Both the position numbers and the translations under genes were made by a program. Positions 34,304 to 43,863 of a stretch of DNA of 64,000 nt are shown in pieces (within the stretch, counting starts at the first letter, position 1; every line of letters starts with the position of its first letter). The stretch comes from Pontibacillus litoralis JSM 072002 (GTDB lineage Bacteria > Bacillota > Bacilli > Bacillales > BH030062): positions 1 through 64,000 of the forward strand of contig NZ_AVPG01000006.1 of NCBI RefSeq assembly GCF_000775615.1. Direction: 5' to 3'. The notes beneath the pieces were generated by a model. The model worked only from the letters and a program-made list of their open reading frames with translations. It had not been told where the DNA came from and made no database searches.

Positions 34304-36455
34304 ATTCAAATTCATTCTCTTTTTCATCTTGCTCTTCTTCATTCTGTGTATTACCTGAAGCACGTTCCTCTTTTAACTCAAAATAACTATCCAATATATC
34401 ACTACCAATTTCATCCTCCACATTGTATTGCCCAGTAACAGATCCTGTGTAAGGAACGACAACAGCAAAAGCGATTTCTGGGTCTTCATATGGAGCATAG
34501 CCAACTAACGTTAAATTCTCCATATCACGATGAGGTTTATAATACACTTCACCGTTTTTATCTTCTTTACGCTCATAATAATCGACTTGGGCGGTACCTG
34601 TTTTACCGGCAGCAGTGTAGTCTTTATTGGCAAATTTATGACGAGCAGTACCACGAGATCCATTAAACACCCTGTAGAACCCTTGTTGGACCCGTTCTAT
34701 TTCACTATCTTCCATCGTAATCCGATTGAGTACATTCGTATCATAAGCTTCGACAACTGGGCCAATTTGTTCACCTTGTTTACTAATTTTCGGTTGTCTC
34801 ACTTCATTTACTAATCTTGGTTGTACACGATAGCCATCATTGGCGATGGTCGAAACGTATTGTGCTAGTTGCATCGTCGTATACGTATCACTTTGTCCAA
34901 TCGATTGATACAACATGGAAGCGGCATCGTTTTTGTTCTTGAAACCAGCGCTTTCCGCTTCAGCAGGTAAATCAATCCCTGTTTTTACACCTAATCCGAA
35001 TTGTGCATAGTAATTGCGAAACACTTGCAATCTCTCTGGGATAAACGAAAAGCTCTCCCCAGGTTGATAACTTTCATCTCCACCGATTCTCATCGCAATA
35101 TGATACATATACACGTTAGAAGAACGTTCTAATGCGGAAAGGTCATTAACACTACCTAACGCTTGATACGATCGTAACGGTGGTGAGCCTTTAATATCTA
35201 AAGGGGCATCGTAAATACTTTCCCCTGGTTGTAAAACGCCAAAATCATAACCAGCGAGGACGGTTGCTCCTTTAATCGCGGAACCAGGAGCAACAGGAGC
35301 TGTCACGGCATTGATGCCCGTATCGTAAAACTCTTCCTCTTCTTCATCCCATGTTTGGCCTGAGATGCCTAATATTTCCCCGGTTTTCGGATTCATCGCA
35401 ACAGCCATTCCTTGATAAACAAACCGGTTTGCACTAGATTTCGCACGGGTTGCCTTAATGTGTTTACGGAGAGATTCATCCATTCGCTTTTGTAATTCCA
35501 TATCAAGAGTCAGCATTAAATCGTTTCCTTGTTTTCCTTTATGAACAATCTCTTCCTCAACAATGTCTCCACTTCGGTTCGTTGTGTACTGGATTTTTTT
35601 CTTTTCCCCTTTTAAGACTGCTTCATACTCTTTTTCCAATCCACTACTACCTACACGGTCATTCTTATTATAATTTCTCGATGTAAAGTATTGTTCTTGC
35701 TCTTTCGGTACACCTTCTGTCGTTACTTTCCCTAAATAATCCTTAAGTAGTTTATCTTCAGGATAGGTGCGCTCCCAGTCAGTCGCTACATTAATCCCAC
35801 TTAGTTCATGCTGATGTTCTGCCACCAACGCATATTCTTCTTGAGTCACCTTCTCATCTTTCACGTTAAAAGGAGTAAAGGCTGATGCTTGATCTAATTT
35901 CCGTTTAATCGCAATGACTTCTAACTCTTCATCGCTATACTGCAAATCTTTCTCCGGATCAATGCGACTTAATAATATTTCGTATGGTGTTTCTTCCTCA
36001 GCTTCTTCCTCTTCTTCCGTATAGGTTTGTTCTTCTTTTGATAGACGTTCTTTGTGAGCATTCTTATTTGTTATAATCCAATAATCCTTTTTATCGCGTT
36101 CAGTTACTTTCTTTATATCCTCTTCGTTCATATCAATTAATTGTGCCAGTTGCTCGGCTAATTTCACATGGAAGTCCGGCTTTGGAGTACGTGTAGGTGT
36201 GTACGTAATTGTATACTGTGGTTTAGTATCCGCTAGAATATTTCCATAGCGATCATACATCTTTCCCCTTGGCACTGGAACAGCGGTCGTTTGACTTGTC
36301 GTTTTATTAATCTCTTCTTGGGCATCTTCTCCATACAATATTTGAATAACGCCTAATTGTAGTATCAACGCTGAAAATAATACAAATACGGCGAAAAATA
36401 ACACATTCAACCGAAAGGGAAGGTGTGATTTATTCTTTTTCTTCTTCTTTCCCAT
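34302..36455 (-). CDS. Class B penicillin-binding protein (PBP2-type transpeptidase)
   Basis: The start at 36455 has GGGGGAG just upstream; the longer in-frame reading begins before that site. The 717-residue protein has a lysine-rich N-terminus, one membrane anchor (about residues 16-38) and a pedestal domain (PVPRGKMYDRYGNILAD). A Glu-rich insert (near 145-165) and the transpeptidase domain follow. Catalytic motifs are SAIK (Ser392), SSN (445-447) and KTG in AAGKTGTAQ (about 618). The length resembles B. subtilis PbpA (716), an elongation-specific enzyme. The C-terminal tail is strongly acidic. It cross-links peptidoglycan outside the membrane, probably with RodA. Confidence 0.9.
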   Translation of the reverse strand: MGKKKKKNKSHLPFRLNVLFFAVFVLFSALILQLGVIQILYGEDAQEEINKTTSQTTAVPVPRGKMYDRYGNILADTKPQYTITYTPTRTPKPDFHVKLAEQLAQLIDMNEEDIKKVTERDKKDYWIITNKNAHKERLSKEEQTYTEEEEEAEEETPYEILLSRIDPEKDLQYSDEELEVIAIKRKLDQASAFTPFNVKDEKVTQEEYALVAEHQHELSGINVATDWERTYPEDKLLKDYLGKVTTEGVPKEQEQYFTSRNYNKNDRVGSSGLEKEYEAVLKGEKKKIQYTTNRSGDIVEEEIVHKGKQGNDLMLTLDMELQKRMDESLRKHIKATRAKSSANRFVYQGMAVAMNPKTGEILGISGQTWDEEEEEFYDTGINAVTAPVAPGSAIKGATVLAGYDFGVLQPGESIYDAPLDIKGSPPLRSYQALGSVNDLSALERSSNVYMYHIAMRIGGDESYQPGESFSFIPERLQVFRNYYAQFGLGVKTGIDLPAEAESAGFKNKNDAASMLYQSIGQSDTYTTMQLAQYVSTIANDGYRVQPRLVNEVRQPKISKQGEQIGPVVEAYDTNVLNRITMEDSEIERVQQGFYRVFNGSRGTARHKFANKDYTAAGKTGTAQVDYYERKEDKNGEVYYKPHRDMENLTLVGYAPYEDPEIAFAVVVPYTGSVTGQYNVEDEIGSDILDSYFELKEERASGNTQNEEEQDEKENEFE

Positions 36456-36491
36456 TTTTCTCCCCCTAAAAAAATAATTACTACAAGCCAA

Positions 36492-36853
36492 ATTGTACCA
36501 CTATTTGTGCACCTTCACTAGCTATAAATACAAACAACTCGAACACGATCTATGTATCACAGCTGTATAAGAATTATGGAGAATGTCTTTACGACTAGTA
36601 CAACCATTTCTATATATAATATGACACAAAAGTAATCCTACGATTATCAGATACACATGAGTCCTAAAAAACTAGTATATTTGCACAAAGCATATAAATA
36701 AATACATATAAAAAGGATAATCCTGATTCATTATGTATAAATTTTCATTTTTTTAGATGCAATAGAAGGGGATTAGATTACATAGAGAGAATATATATAC
36801 TTATATGTTAAGATTTTGTTTAACTATATGCCGTATATTACTACTTAGGAGGA
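36492..36853. other. Non-coding AT-rich stretch before the GNAT gene
   Basis: Divergent intergenic region of about 360 nt. It contains several TATA-like stretches, but I see no unambiguous promoter pair, no small ORF with a good site and no long hairpin. Confidence 0.5.
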
Positions 36854-36913
36854 AAGGAGGAAGAAAGCCATCCTATCCTATTAGATTTTAAGACTGAATT
36901 TGAAACGGAACGA

Positions 36914-37447
36914 ATGCACATTAGAATGCCAAAGCCAGGGGACGGGAAAGCTGTGTATAGTGCGGTCCAAGCGTCTATAAATGAATGGAAACCTTGGTTG
37001 CCATTTGCTCAGCAAGAACAAAGTGAAGTAGATGTAGAGAAAAATAGTAGAGAAGCTCATTGTAAGTTCTTAAAACGAGAAGACCTTAGGCTATTGGGAT
37101 TTCACAAAGGGTCAAACCAGTTTATTGTATCTGCAGGATTACATAGAATCGATTGGCATGTTCGTAAATTCAAAATTGGTTATTGGGTAGACAGTCGCTA
37201 TGCTGGTAAAGGATATGTGACAGAAGCGTTTGATGCGATTGAGAAGTTTGCCTTCGAACAATTACATGCTAATCGTATAGAAATAAGATGTGATGCTAAA
37301 AATATAAAGAGCAGAGCAGTAGCTGAACAATTAGACTATCTATTAGAAGGGATATTACGTAATGACGATTATTCTGTAGACAGAAAGGAATTACGTGATA
37401 CGTGTGTATATTCCAAGTTAAGATTATTATTGGAATTTAACGTGTAA
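36914..37447 (+). CDS. GNAT-family N-acetyltransferase (RimJ/RimL type), start codon uncertain
   Basis: The first in-frame ATG gives 177 residues with the acetyl-CoA region GYWVDSRYAGKGYVTEAFDA and the C-terminal NIKSRAVAEQLDYLLEGIL. The frame is open upstream and encodes HPILLDFKTEFETER, the usual N-terminus of this family (M-x-P-I-L-x-D-F...FETERL). AAGGAGG (36854-36860) is placed for a start at 36866-36871, but the codons there are AGC and CAT. No ATG, GTG or TTG is in frame between. So the true start seems lost, or a rare codon is used. Target (ribosomal protein or small amine) is unknown. mmcQ follows 17 nt later. Confidence 0.75.
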   Translation: MHIRMPKPGDGKAVYSAVQASINEWKPWLPFAQQEQSEVDVEKNSREAHCKFLKREDLRLLGFHKGSNQFIVSAGLHRIDWHVRKFKIGYWVDSRYAGKGYVTEAFDAIEKFAFEQLHANRIEIRCDAKNIKSRAVAEQLDYLLEGILRNDDYSVDRKELRDTCVYSKLRLLLEFNV

Positions 37448-37464
37448 AATGGGGGAAATTAGTT

Positions 37465-37824
37465 ATGGATAAACGCACATTAGAAAACTATTGTCTCAAA
37501 CATATAGGGGTTTCACATAATTATAAAGAAGAATGGAATGCAGATCGTTACTTAGTCGGCGGTAAGATTTTCGCCATTATTGGGGAAGATCCGAAAGAAG
37601 GGAAACCACTCATTACCTTAAAAAATGACCCTAACCAAATTGAAGCATTGCGAGAGAAATATGAAGGAGTTATTCCTGGTTACTTTATGCATAAAGTACA
37701 CTGGAATTCTTATTTCTTTGATGCTTCAATTCCAGATAATTTATGGGAAGAACTTATTGATCAATCTTATGAATTAGTCTATCGCCGATTGTCCAAAAAA
37801 ATAAAAGAAGAAATCAGTGTATGA
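37465..37824 (+). CDS. MmcQ/YjbR family protein
   Basis: The 119-residue protein begins LENYCLKHIGVSHNYKEEW, carries GGKIFAIIGED and ends with WEELIDQSYELVYRRLSKK. This is the MmcQ/YjbR (CyaY-like fold) family, with a conserved C-terminal LIDQSYELV segment. Proposed to bind DNA or act in stress functions; not established. ATGGGGGAAATTAGTT holds its site, and it is in an operon with the GNAT gene. Confidence 0.88.
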   Translation: MDKRTLENYCLKHIGVSHNYKEEWNADRYLVGGKIFAIIGEDPKEGKPLITLKNDPNQIEALREKYEGVIPGYFMHKVHWNSYFFDASIPDNLWEELIDQSYELVYRRLSKKIKEEISV

Positions 37825-37829
37825 ACGCT

Positions 37830-37868
37830 AAAGCTAAGAATAGATGTATATCTTTTCTTAGCTTTTTT
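37830..37868 (+). terminator. Intrinsic terminator of the GNAT-mmcQ unit
   Basis: Stem AAAGCTAAGAA / TTCTTAGCTTT (37830-37840 with 37855-37865), then further T's. Confidence 0.87.
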
Positions 37869-37872
37869 AGCT

Positions 37873-38184
37873 TGTCAATATTTAAGAAGTAGTTTGGAGG
37901 TTTTATACAAAGCAGTTGGTATGATAGCATAAAAAGCGTAAGCCAATATCCTTTAATATTGACGTCTGATCTCACGAAAGATGCTCGTAAGGCTTCGTGT
38001 CAAACCGACAACGATGCTATCTTTTAAATCGTCTGAACACTACATAGTGAGGAGCTTTTTTTACAAAGACGTATGTCCATATCGAGGGGGAGACATGTCT
38101 TTGTAATGGAAGCTGCTTACGATGGAGTTGTTGTAGTTTCGTTGTAGCAACTGCACTAATATTTTGTTATAGGGGTGTGATTTC
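37873..38184 (+). other. Structured intergenic region, possible non-coding RNA
   Basis: About 310 nt without a credible ORF but with many complementary segments. GTCAATATT (37874-37882) pairs with AATATTGAC (37955-37963). GATAGCAT (37923-37930) pairs with ATGCTATC (38014-38021), crossing the first. CACGAA pairs with TTCGTG (37973-37978 with 37994-37999). A 13-bp hairpin with one bulge (38063-38077 with 38092-38104) follows a T7 tract at 38056-38062. I do not recognise a known riboswitch. It could be a small RNA, a decayed element or a leader of the gene at 38185. Confidence 0.4.
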
Positions 38185-38637
38185 ATGAAGAAGTCATTAA
38201 CAGTAATCGCAATCGTACTACTACTTATAGTATGGTTCTCATTTTATTTCAACTCAGCTATAAAGGATAAAAACAGTAGTGGTAAATTAATCGATTGGGA
38301 TAGTGAAGTTGTAAATATGAGTGAAGAGGAAAAAAATATGTTAGAAATAACAAAAGGAAGTCTTGCGAATGAAGCAGAAGTAGTTTTTATAAGGGAAGAT
38401 AAGACTTACGCTATAAAACCTAAAGATGATAGCACTATCCAAACAGCGGTGTCTGATATAATTGATGGGGAATTAGATAGAGAAAGCTGGGAGGCACTAG
38501 TTAAAGATTTTACAGATATGTCTTTGAATTATTACGGCATATTAGGTGAGGGGTACACCATTGAGTTTTATAGCAATGATGATGTTAAATTAATAGAAGT
38601 GTCTAATGGTTCGTTAGTGTACAGTAAATTTGAATAA
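38185..38637 (+). CDS. Membrane-anchored hypothetical protein
   Basis: The 150-residue protein has a single N-terminal transmembrane anchor (residues 4-22, LTVIAIVLLLIVWFSFYF) and an acidic extracytoplasmic domain. The segment MSEEEKNMLEITKGSLANEA is probably helical, and the C-terminus SLNYYGILGEGYTIEFYSND is beta-rich. I do not recognise the family. AGGGGTG precedes the ATG. No operon partner is evident. Confidence 0.65.
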   Translation: MKKSLTVIAIVLLLIVWFSFYFNSAIKDKNSSGKLIDWDSEVVNMSEEEKNMLEITKGSLANEAEVVFIREDKTYAIKPKDDSTIQTAVSDIIDGELDRESWEALVKDFTDMSLNYYGILGEGYTIEFYSNDDVKLIEVSNGSLVYSKFE

Positions 38638-38736
38638 ACAATAAACTTCGAAAACAAGTAATTTGTTACTATTATAGATATAGAGTAAATGTGACTGAGA
38701 ACATAAATAGTAGAATAGGCTTGGAGGATAAATCAC

Positions 38737-39147
38737 ATGACAACACACATCGTATTTTGCTATGGCACTTTAAGAAAAGGACAATCAAACCACGCAATAC
38801 TAAACGGTGCTCGTTGTATTGAGGAGCATTGCTGGACAAAGGGAAAGTTATTCGACACATATTTGGGCTATCCGGTATTCACTCATTCCATACCGACCGA
38901 TAACGTTTATGGTGAGTTATATGAAGTGACAGATGAAGGGCTAGTTGCTCTTGATGAATTAGAAGGATTTCATGGAGAAGATTCCCATGATAACTTATAT
39001 GAACGTATCGTACAGGAAGTTTATACAACTACCGGCGAAATGAAAGCAAGCGTGTATATAGAAGGGAAGAATCAAGATTTGTGTAAGCAGTACATATCTT
39101 CTGGTGATTGGAACGAATACTGCACGCAGTCTGAACATGAAAAATAA
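38737..39147 (+). CDS. Gamma-glutamylcyclotransferase-like (AIG2/YtfP) protein
   Basis: The 136-residue protein has the family's first motif FCYGTLRKGQSNH (residues 7-19), GYPVFTHS and VYGELYEVTDEGLVALDELEGF. The glutamate in DELEGF is the expected catalytic base. Members cyclise gamma-glutamyl amines or glutathione products to 5-oxoproline. GGAGG lies before the ATG. The actual substrate is unknown. Confidence 0.87.
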   Translation: MTTHIVFCYGTLRKGQSNHAILNGARCIEEHCWTKGKLFDTYLGYPVFTHSIPTDNVYGELYEVTDEGLVALDELEGFHGEDSHDNLYERIVQEVYTTTGEMKASVYIEGKNQDLCKQYISSGDWNEYCTQSEHEK

Positions 39148-39182
39148 ATTTAGGTAATAGAAATGAAAGTAGGTATGACATA

Positions 39183-40097
39183 ATGCAAATGATTAAACGA
39201 GGAGAATGGCTGGAGCTCCAAGTTCCTAAGGATTGGAGTAATCATTCACTTGAACATGTTTTGAAAAGCGACATACACATTCCGAAAAAACAACTGCATC
39301 AGCTGCGAATGAGTAAAGGGGCTAAAATTAATGAGAAAGTAATGCCTTGGTCATCGATTTTGCAAGAAGGAGATGAGTTGCTCATCCATCTATTTATTCC
39401 TGAAGCATTAGGGGTTTATCCAACAGATATGAATTTACATATTCTATATGAAGATGATCATGTACTCGTCGTGAATAAACCGACTGGGATAAATGTTCAT
39501 CCAAATGAAGAAGGGGATAAGAATACGTTAGCAAACGGTGTTGCCTATCATTATCTTAAGACCGGTCTACAAGCTAAGGTACGTCATATTCACCGACTCG
39601 ATCAACATACAACAGGAGCGGTTATTTTTGCGAAGCACTCGTTAGCATCCGCAACAATGGATCGTCTATTAGAGCAACGGGCAATCAAACGTACCTATTT
39701 AGCTCTCGCTCAAGGTAAAGTTAAAGAACAGAAAGGGACCATTAGTGAAAAGATTGGACGTGATCGCCATCATCCTTCACGGCGCCGCATATCTCCTACT
39801 GGTCAGAAAGCTGTCACAAACTACGAGGTCGTTAGCTATCATGGAAAGCAGGATGTAACACTTGTTAAATTACAATTGCAAACAGGAAGAACACATCAAA
39901 TTCGAGTACATATGGCACACATAGATCATCCTTTGCTTGGGGATACGTTATACGGTGGAAGAAAAGGAGATAGACAGGCGCTACACGCTGCTAAAGTTAC
40001 TTTTCCGCATCCTATTTCCAAAGAGTCAATTACGTGCTTAGCACCATTTATAGAAGGGGATTCTATGTTTTCTGGTGAAGCGGATCACTACCTTTAA
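39183..40097 (+). CDS. RluA-family pseudouridine synthase
   Basis: The 304-residue enzyme has an N-terminal S4-like part (MIKRGEWLELQVPKDWSNHS, IPKKQLHQLRMSKGAKIN) and the catalytic domain. The catalytic aspartate is in RHIHRLDQHTTGAV, followed by LQTGRTHQIRVHMAHIDHPL and LGDTLYGG. It isomerises uridines in rRNA or tRNA. The target position cannot be assigned; B. subtilis has several RluA paralogues. The site before ATG (GTAGG) is weak. Confidence 0.9.
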   Translation: MQMIKRGEWLELQVPKDWSNHSLEHVLKSDIHIPKKQLHQLRMSKGAKINEKVMPWSSILQEGDELLIHLFIPEALGVYPTDMNLHILYEDDHVLVVNKPTGINVHPNEEGDKNTLANGVAYHYLKTGLQAKVRHIHRLDQHTTGAVIFAKHSLASATMDRLLEQRAIKRTYLALAQGKVKEQKGTISEKIGRDRHHPSRRRISPTGQKAVTNYEVVSYHGKQDVTLVKLQLQTGRTHQIRVHMAHIDHPLLGDTLYGGRKGDRQALHAAKVTFPHPISKESITCLAPFIEGDSMFSGEADHYL

Positions 40098-40100
40098 TAG

Positions 40101-40658
40101 AGGATCCAGTCAACAAAAGATCAGGTAGGGAAAGGAAACCTAACTAGATATATACTCGAAGGTGGCTTAAAAATTAGTAAATTATCGTTTCAAGGAGAAC
40201 TACATACAACATTTGATAATAACAAGTATGAAGATGACATTTTTGAACTCGGCTATTGTTATACAGGAGATGTCGATTTGATTGTGTTGCCAGGTCAAAA
40301 GAGAATTAACATAAGGCAAGGGGATTTGTTTTTATTCAAGACTAACAAGGAGAATAAGCAACGTATATCTATTGCTAGAGCTATTTTAAAAGATGCTCCT
40401 ATCATATTATTAGATGAAGCCACCGCCTCACTTGATGCCGATAATGAATTAGAAATAAGAAACGCAATAAACGAGTTAACCGCTAATAAAACGGTTATCG
40501 TTATCGCCCTAAATACAATTAAAGATGCAGATCAAATTATTGTATTAAACAAAGGACAAATTGAAGAAACAGGAAACCATGACCAATTAATAATGAATCA
40601 AAAGAGATATTATCACATGTTCAATGAAATGAAAGTCGCTAAAGAATGGAGTATTTAA
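40101..40658 (+). pseudogene. Chimeric remnant: AraC-type sensor domain fused to an ABC-exporter ATPase tail
   Basis: One open frame runs 40101-40658. The first part (GNLTRYILEGGLKISKLSF, ELGYCYTGDVDLIVLPGQ, INIRQGDLFLF) resembles the N-terminal sensor domain of AraC regulators found next to siderophore exporters. After FKTN it becomes the C-terminal ATPase of a type-I ABC exporter: KQRISIARAILKDAP, IILLDEATASLDADNE, IVLNKGQIEETGNHDQLI. The LSGGE signature is missing at the junction, and the H-loop reads IALNTI instead of IAHRLNTI, losing the catalytic His. There is no canonical start for the AraC part. An internal deletion between adjacent regulator and exporter genes explains it. It should be non-functional. 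Confidence 0.8.
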
Positions 40659-40664
40659 ATGCGG

Positions 40665-40704
40665 AAAGCCCTTACCAAAATAGATGAGGTAAGGGCTTTT
40701 TATA
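40665..40704 (+). terminator. Intrinsic terminator after the chimeric remnant
   Basis: Perfect 12-bp stem AAAGCCCTTACC / GGTAAGGGCTTT (40665-40676 with 40688-40699) then T's. Its survival marks the former end of an exporter operon. Confidence 0.87.
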
Positions 40705-40876
40705 TCTACAAGAGTTAGAACTATCAGAATCTTTTATTGATTTTTACTATTTTTATACTATACAATATGGTTATGAAGTATTTCCTTGCTCCGTGATTTC
40801 TTGAACCGATTGACGATAAATCGACGATCACTAGTGATGTCATTCAGAAGGAGCAATCGGTGTTGAATCATTTTGA

Positions 40877-41125
40877 GAATCAATTGGATATTTCGAACGT
40901 GACGTATGGAAGGTAGTAGATCATCTCATTGTAGCGGACCGGGTTTATTTAGTGGGATTTAGGAGCTCTTATGCTGCTGCCTATTGGTTGTACTACAATT
41001 TAAACCAAAACAGTGAAAACATTACCTTATCCACTCCACATGGAATGCCACTAGAGGACTTATACCATCTAAACAACGATTCTGTTATCATTGTTTTTTT
41101 ATTTTCCTCACAAGAAATGTTTTAG
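40877..41125 (+). pseudogene. C-terminal SIS-domain fragment of an RpiR/MurR-type regulator
   Basis: The frame 40877-41125 encodes VADRVYLVGFRSSYAAAYWL, LTLSTPHG-like and LNNDSVIIVFLFSS text, the sugar-isomerase (SIS) effector domain of RpiR-family regulators. No start codon with a site, no N-terminal helix-turn-helix and an early stop soon after VFLFSS show truncation at both ends. It directly precedes the YjiH-type gene, which an intact regulator of this kind may once have controlled. Confidence 0.75.
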
Positions 41126-41154
41126 AGTAACGATTAAGAAAAGGTGGAATGCAC

Positions 41155-42534
41155 ATGAAACCAGACGTAAAAATGAAACAATCGCCACACATACAATCCT
41201 TTACGATGTCGGATGTATGGAAATTTATTATCCCATCTTTAATAGGTATTCTATTTTTTATTATTCCTATAACAACGAAAGACGGTATCACAGTTCCTGT
41301 CGCTTTCTTCGCAAGTAAAATCAATGCGTATTTAGTTGATTCTATTCCACTTATTGCTGTTGCCGTCATGGTTCTATCCACGATTGGATCATGCATCGCT
41401 GTGTGGATAAAGCCTCATTTTATATTAAGTCGGCCATTTTTAAAGCGTTTGCTTCACGTTAGTCCATTTTGGTTACTCGCACGCATTTTAGGGAGCGTTT
41501 TCGCTGTTATTACCATAACTCAATGGGGTCCTTCCTTCATACACTCTGAAGTATCTGGAGGATTATTAATTTATGATCTCATTCCAATACTTTTAACTAC
41601 GTTTTTATTAGCGGGCTTATTGTTACCATTACTATTGAATTTTGGTTTATTAGAATTTGTCGGAACTTTACTTATTAAGATCATGCGCCCATTGTTTACG
41701 TTACCAGGTCGCTCTTCACTTGACTGTTTAGCATCATGGGTGGGTGATGGAACGATTGGTGTGTTATTAACAACGAAACAATACGAAGAAGGCTATTACA
41801 CAAAAAGAGAAGCAGCTGTTGTAGCCACTACATTTTCCGTTGTATCGATTACGTTTACAATCGTCATATTATCTTATTTAGACTTAGAGAGTTATTTCCT
41901 GCAATATTATATAACGATTACGATAGCTGGAATCATTGCGGCGATGATTATGCCACGTATACCACCTTTGTCTAAAAAAGAAGATGTTGTGTATGAACAA
42001 GCCACAGCTCAACAAGAATCAAGCATTCCAGAACAACATAATATGATTACATGGGGATTTCGTAAAGCTGTGACAAAAGCACAGAAAAATAAAGGACCTC
42101 TTTCAGTTATAAAAGAAGGAGTCCAAAACGTACTAGATATGTGGCTAGGTGTTTTGCCGATTGTGATGGCGATCGGTACAGTAGCACTCATTATCGCTGA
42201 ATTCACACCGTTTTTCACAATTTTAGGCAAGCCATTTGAACCGATTCTTACTTGGATGCAAGTTCCTGAAGCAGCAGAGGCCGCTCAAACCATGGTCGTA
42301 GGATTTGCAGATATGTTTTTACCAGCCGTAATTGGTAGCGGCATTGAAAGTGAACTAACGCGCTTTGTTATAGCTTGTGTATCCGTTACTCAATTAGTTT
42401 ATATGTCTGAAATGGGTGGCTTGCTTTTAGGCTCAAGGCTACCGGTAAAGTTTTTAGATTTAGTGATTATCTTCTTAATCCGTACGTGTATTACATTACC
42501 AATCGTCGTTATAAGCGCACATATCATTTTTTGA
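41155..42534 (+). CDS. YjiH family membrane protein (nucleoside-recognition/GATE domain)
   Basis: ATG 41155 is 7 nt after AAGGTGG; the ATG at 41149 is too close. The 459-residue protein has about 10-11 transmembrane helices and two GATE-like regions: SLDCLASWVGDGTIGVLLTTKQYEEGYYTKRE split over residues 190-222 and FADMFLPAVIGSGIESELTR near 382-401. The YjiH family is thought to transport a nucleoside or related solute, without proof. The decayed RpiR-type regulator just upstream suggests it has lost its local control. Confidence 0.82.
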   Translation: MKPDVKMKQSPHIQSFTMSDVWKFIIPSLIGILFFIIPITTKDGITVPVAFFASKINAYLVDSIPLIAVAVMVLSTIGSCIAVWIKPHFILSRPFLKRLLHVSPFWLLARILGSVFAVITITQWGPSFIHSEVSGGLLIYDLIPILLTTFLLAGLLLPLLLNFGLLEFVGTLLIKIMRPLFTLPGRSSLDCLASWVGDGTIGVLLTTKQYEEGYYTKREAAVVATTFSVVSITFTIVILSYLDLESYFLQYYITITIAGIIAAMIMPRIPPLSKKEDVVYEQATAQQESSIPEQHNMITWGFRKAVTKAQKNKGPLSVIKEGVQNVLDMWLGVLPIVMAIGTVALIIAEFTPFFTILGKPFEPILTWMQVPEAAEAAQTMVVGFADMFLPAVIGSGIESELTRFVIACVSVTQLVYMSEMGGLLLGSRLPVKFLDLVIIFLIRTCITLPIVVISAHIIF

Positions 42535-42546
42535 TCCTTTTAACTT

Positions 42547-42594
42547 AACAAAATGCAACTTTCCATAATAAGAAGGTGCATTTTGTTGTTTTTT
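42547..42594 (+). terminator. Intrinsic terminator after the YjiH gene
   Basis: Perfect 11-bp stem AACAAAATGCA / TGCATTTTGTT (42547-42557 with 42577-42587) followed by GTTTTTT. Confidence 0.87.
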
Positions 42595-43301
<707 letters not shown>

Positions 43302-43709
43302 TTAATTTAATGGCAGCATTGTATATGATTTTATTTCCTTTACCTTTCCAGACTTTGACGCATTACTAAACATATATACATCGCAGAAATCAATTGTTGT
43401 GTCATTTGCTAATAATATCACACCATTAATTGAAGCGAATTTCCCATGTGTTATTACTTGGTAAATTTCAAGGCCGGTAATAAGGTTTTTATTTTCATCA
43501 TGCAAAGCAGAAATAAAAGAGACAATGCCTTCTATTTTTTTATTATCTTTTAATTGATACCATATAATAGATTCATCTGCATATTCTTTAATGACTTCAT
43601 TTTTCTTCATCACCATAGCTACTGTAAAATCAATAACGATTTGTTTCCTAGGAGCATTATCACATCCTTTTGGAAGAACAACTTTCATTCCATTCGGGGA
43701 ACCGTTCAC
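43302..43709 (-). CDS. NTF2-like/SnoaL-fold protein
   Basis: I start at GTG 43709, 9 nt after AGGAGG, giving 135 residues; the longer frame has no site. The text MKVVLPKGCDNAPRKQIVID, the mid-protein DESIIWYQLKDNKKIEG and ITGLEIYQVITHGKFASING are typical of small SnoaL-like, nuclear-transport-factor-2-fold proteins of Bacillaceae. Such folds bind small ligands or isomerise them; no reaction can be given. It stands alone between two gene-poor stretches. Confidence 0.72.
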   Translation of the reverse strand: MNGSPNGMKVVLPKGCDNAPRKQIVIDFTVAMVMKKNEVIKEYADESIIWYQLKDNKKIEGIVSFISALHDENKNLITGLEIYQVITHGKFASINGVILLANDTTIDFCDVYMFSNASKSGKVKEIKSYTMLPLN

Positions 43710-43801
43710 TTTATTTAACCTCCTACCTAAAAGAATCCATTCTATTATTATGAATACTTCGTCAATACCATCTGAATGCTTATGTGTCATGCGTCAAATG
43801 A

Positions 43802-43863
43802 AAGATCCCTTTCTAATATGGTTAGTTAAAAGGACTTGCTAATAACCAAAAGAAAGGGCTCTT
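43802..43863. repeat. Inverted repeat of about 62 nt
   Basis: AAGATCCCTTTCT (43802-43814) and AGAAAGGGCTCTT (43851-43863) are 13-nt arms with one mismatch. The inner sequence also has GGTTAGTT...CTAATAACC. It could be the ends of a tiny mobile-element remnant or only an RNA hairpin. No transposase trace is visible. Confidence 0.4.

Noticed and set aside
34530-34814. 94-residue plus-strand ORF
   Set aside because: Antisense to the PBP transpeptidase domain.
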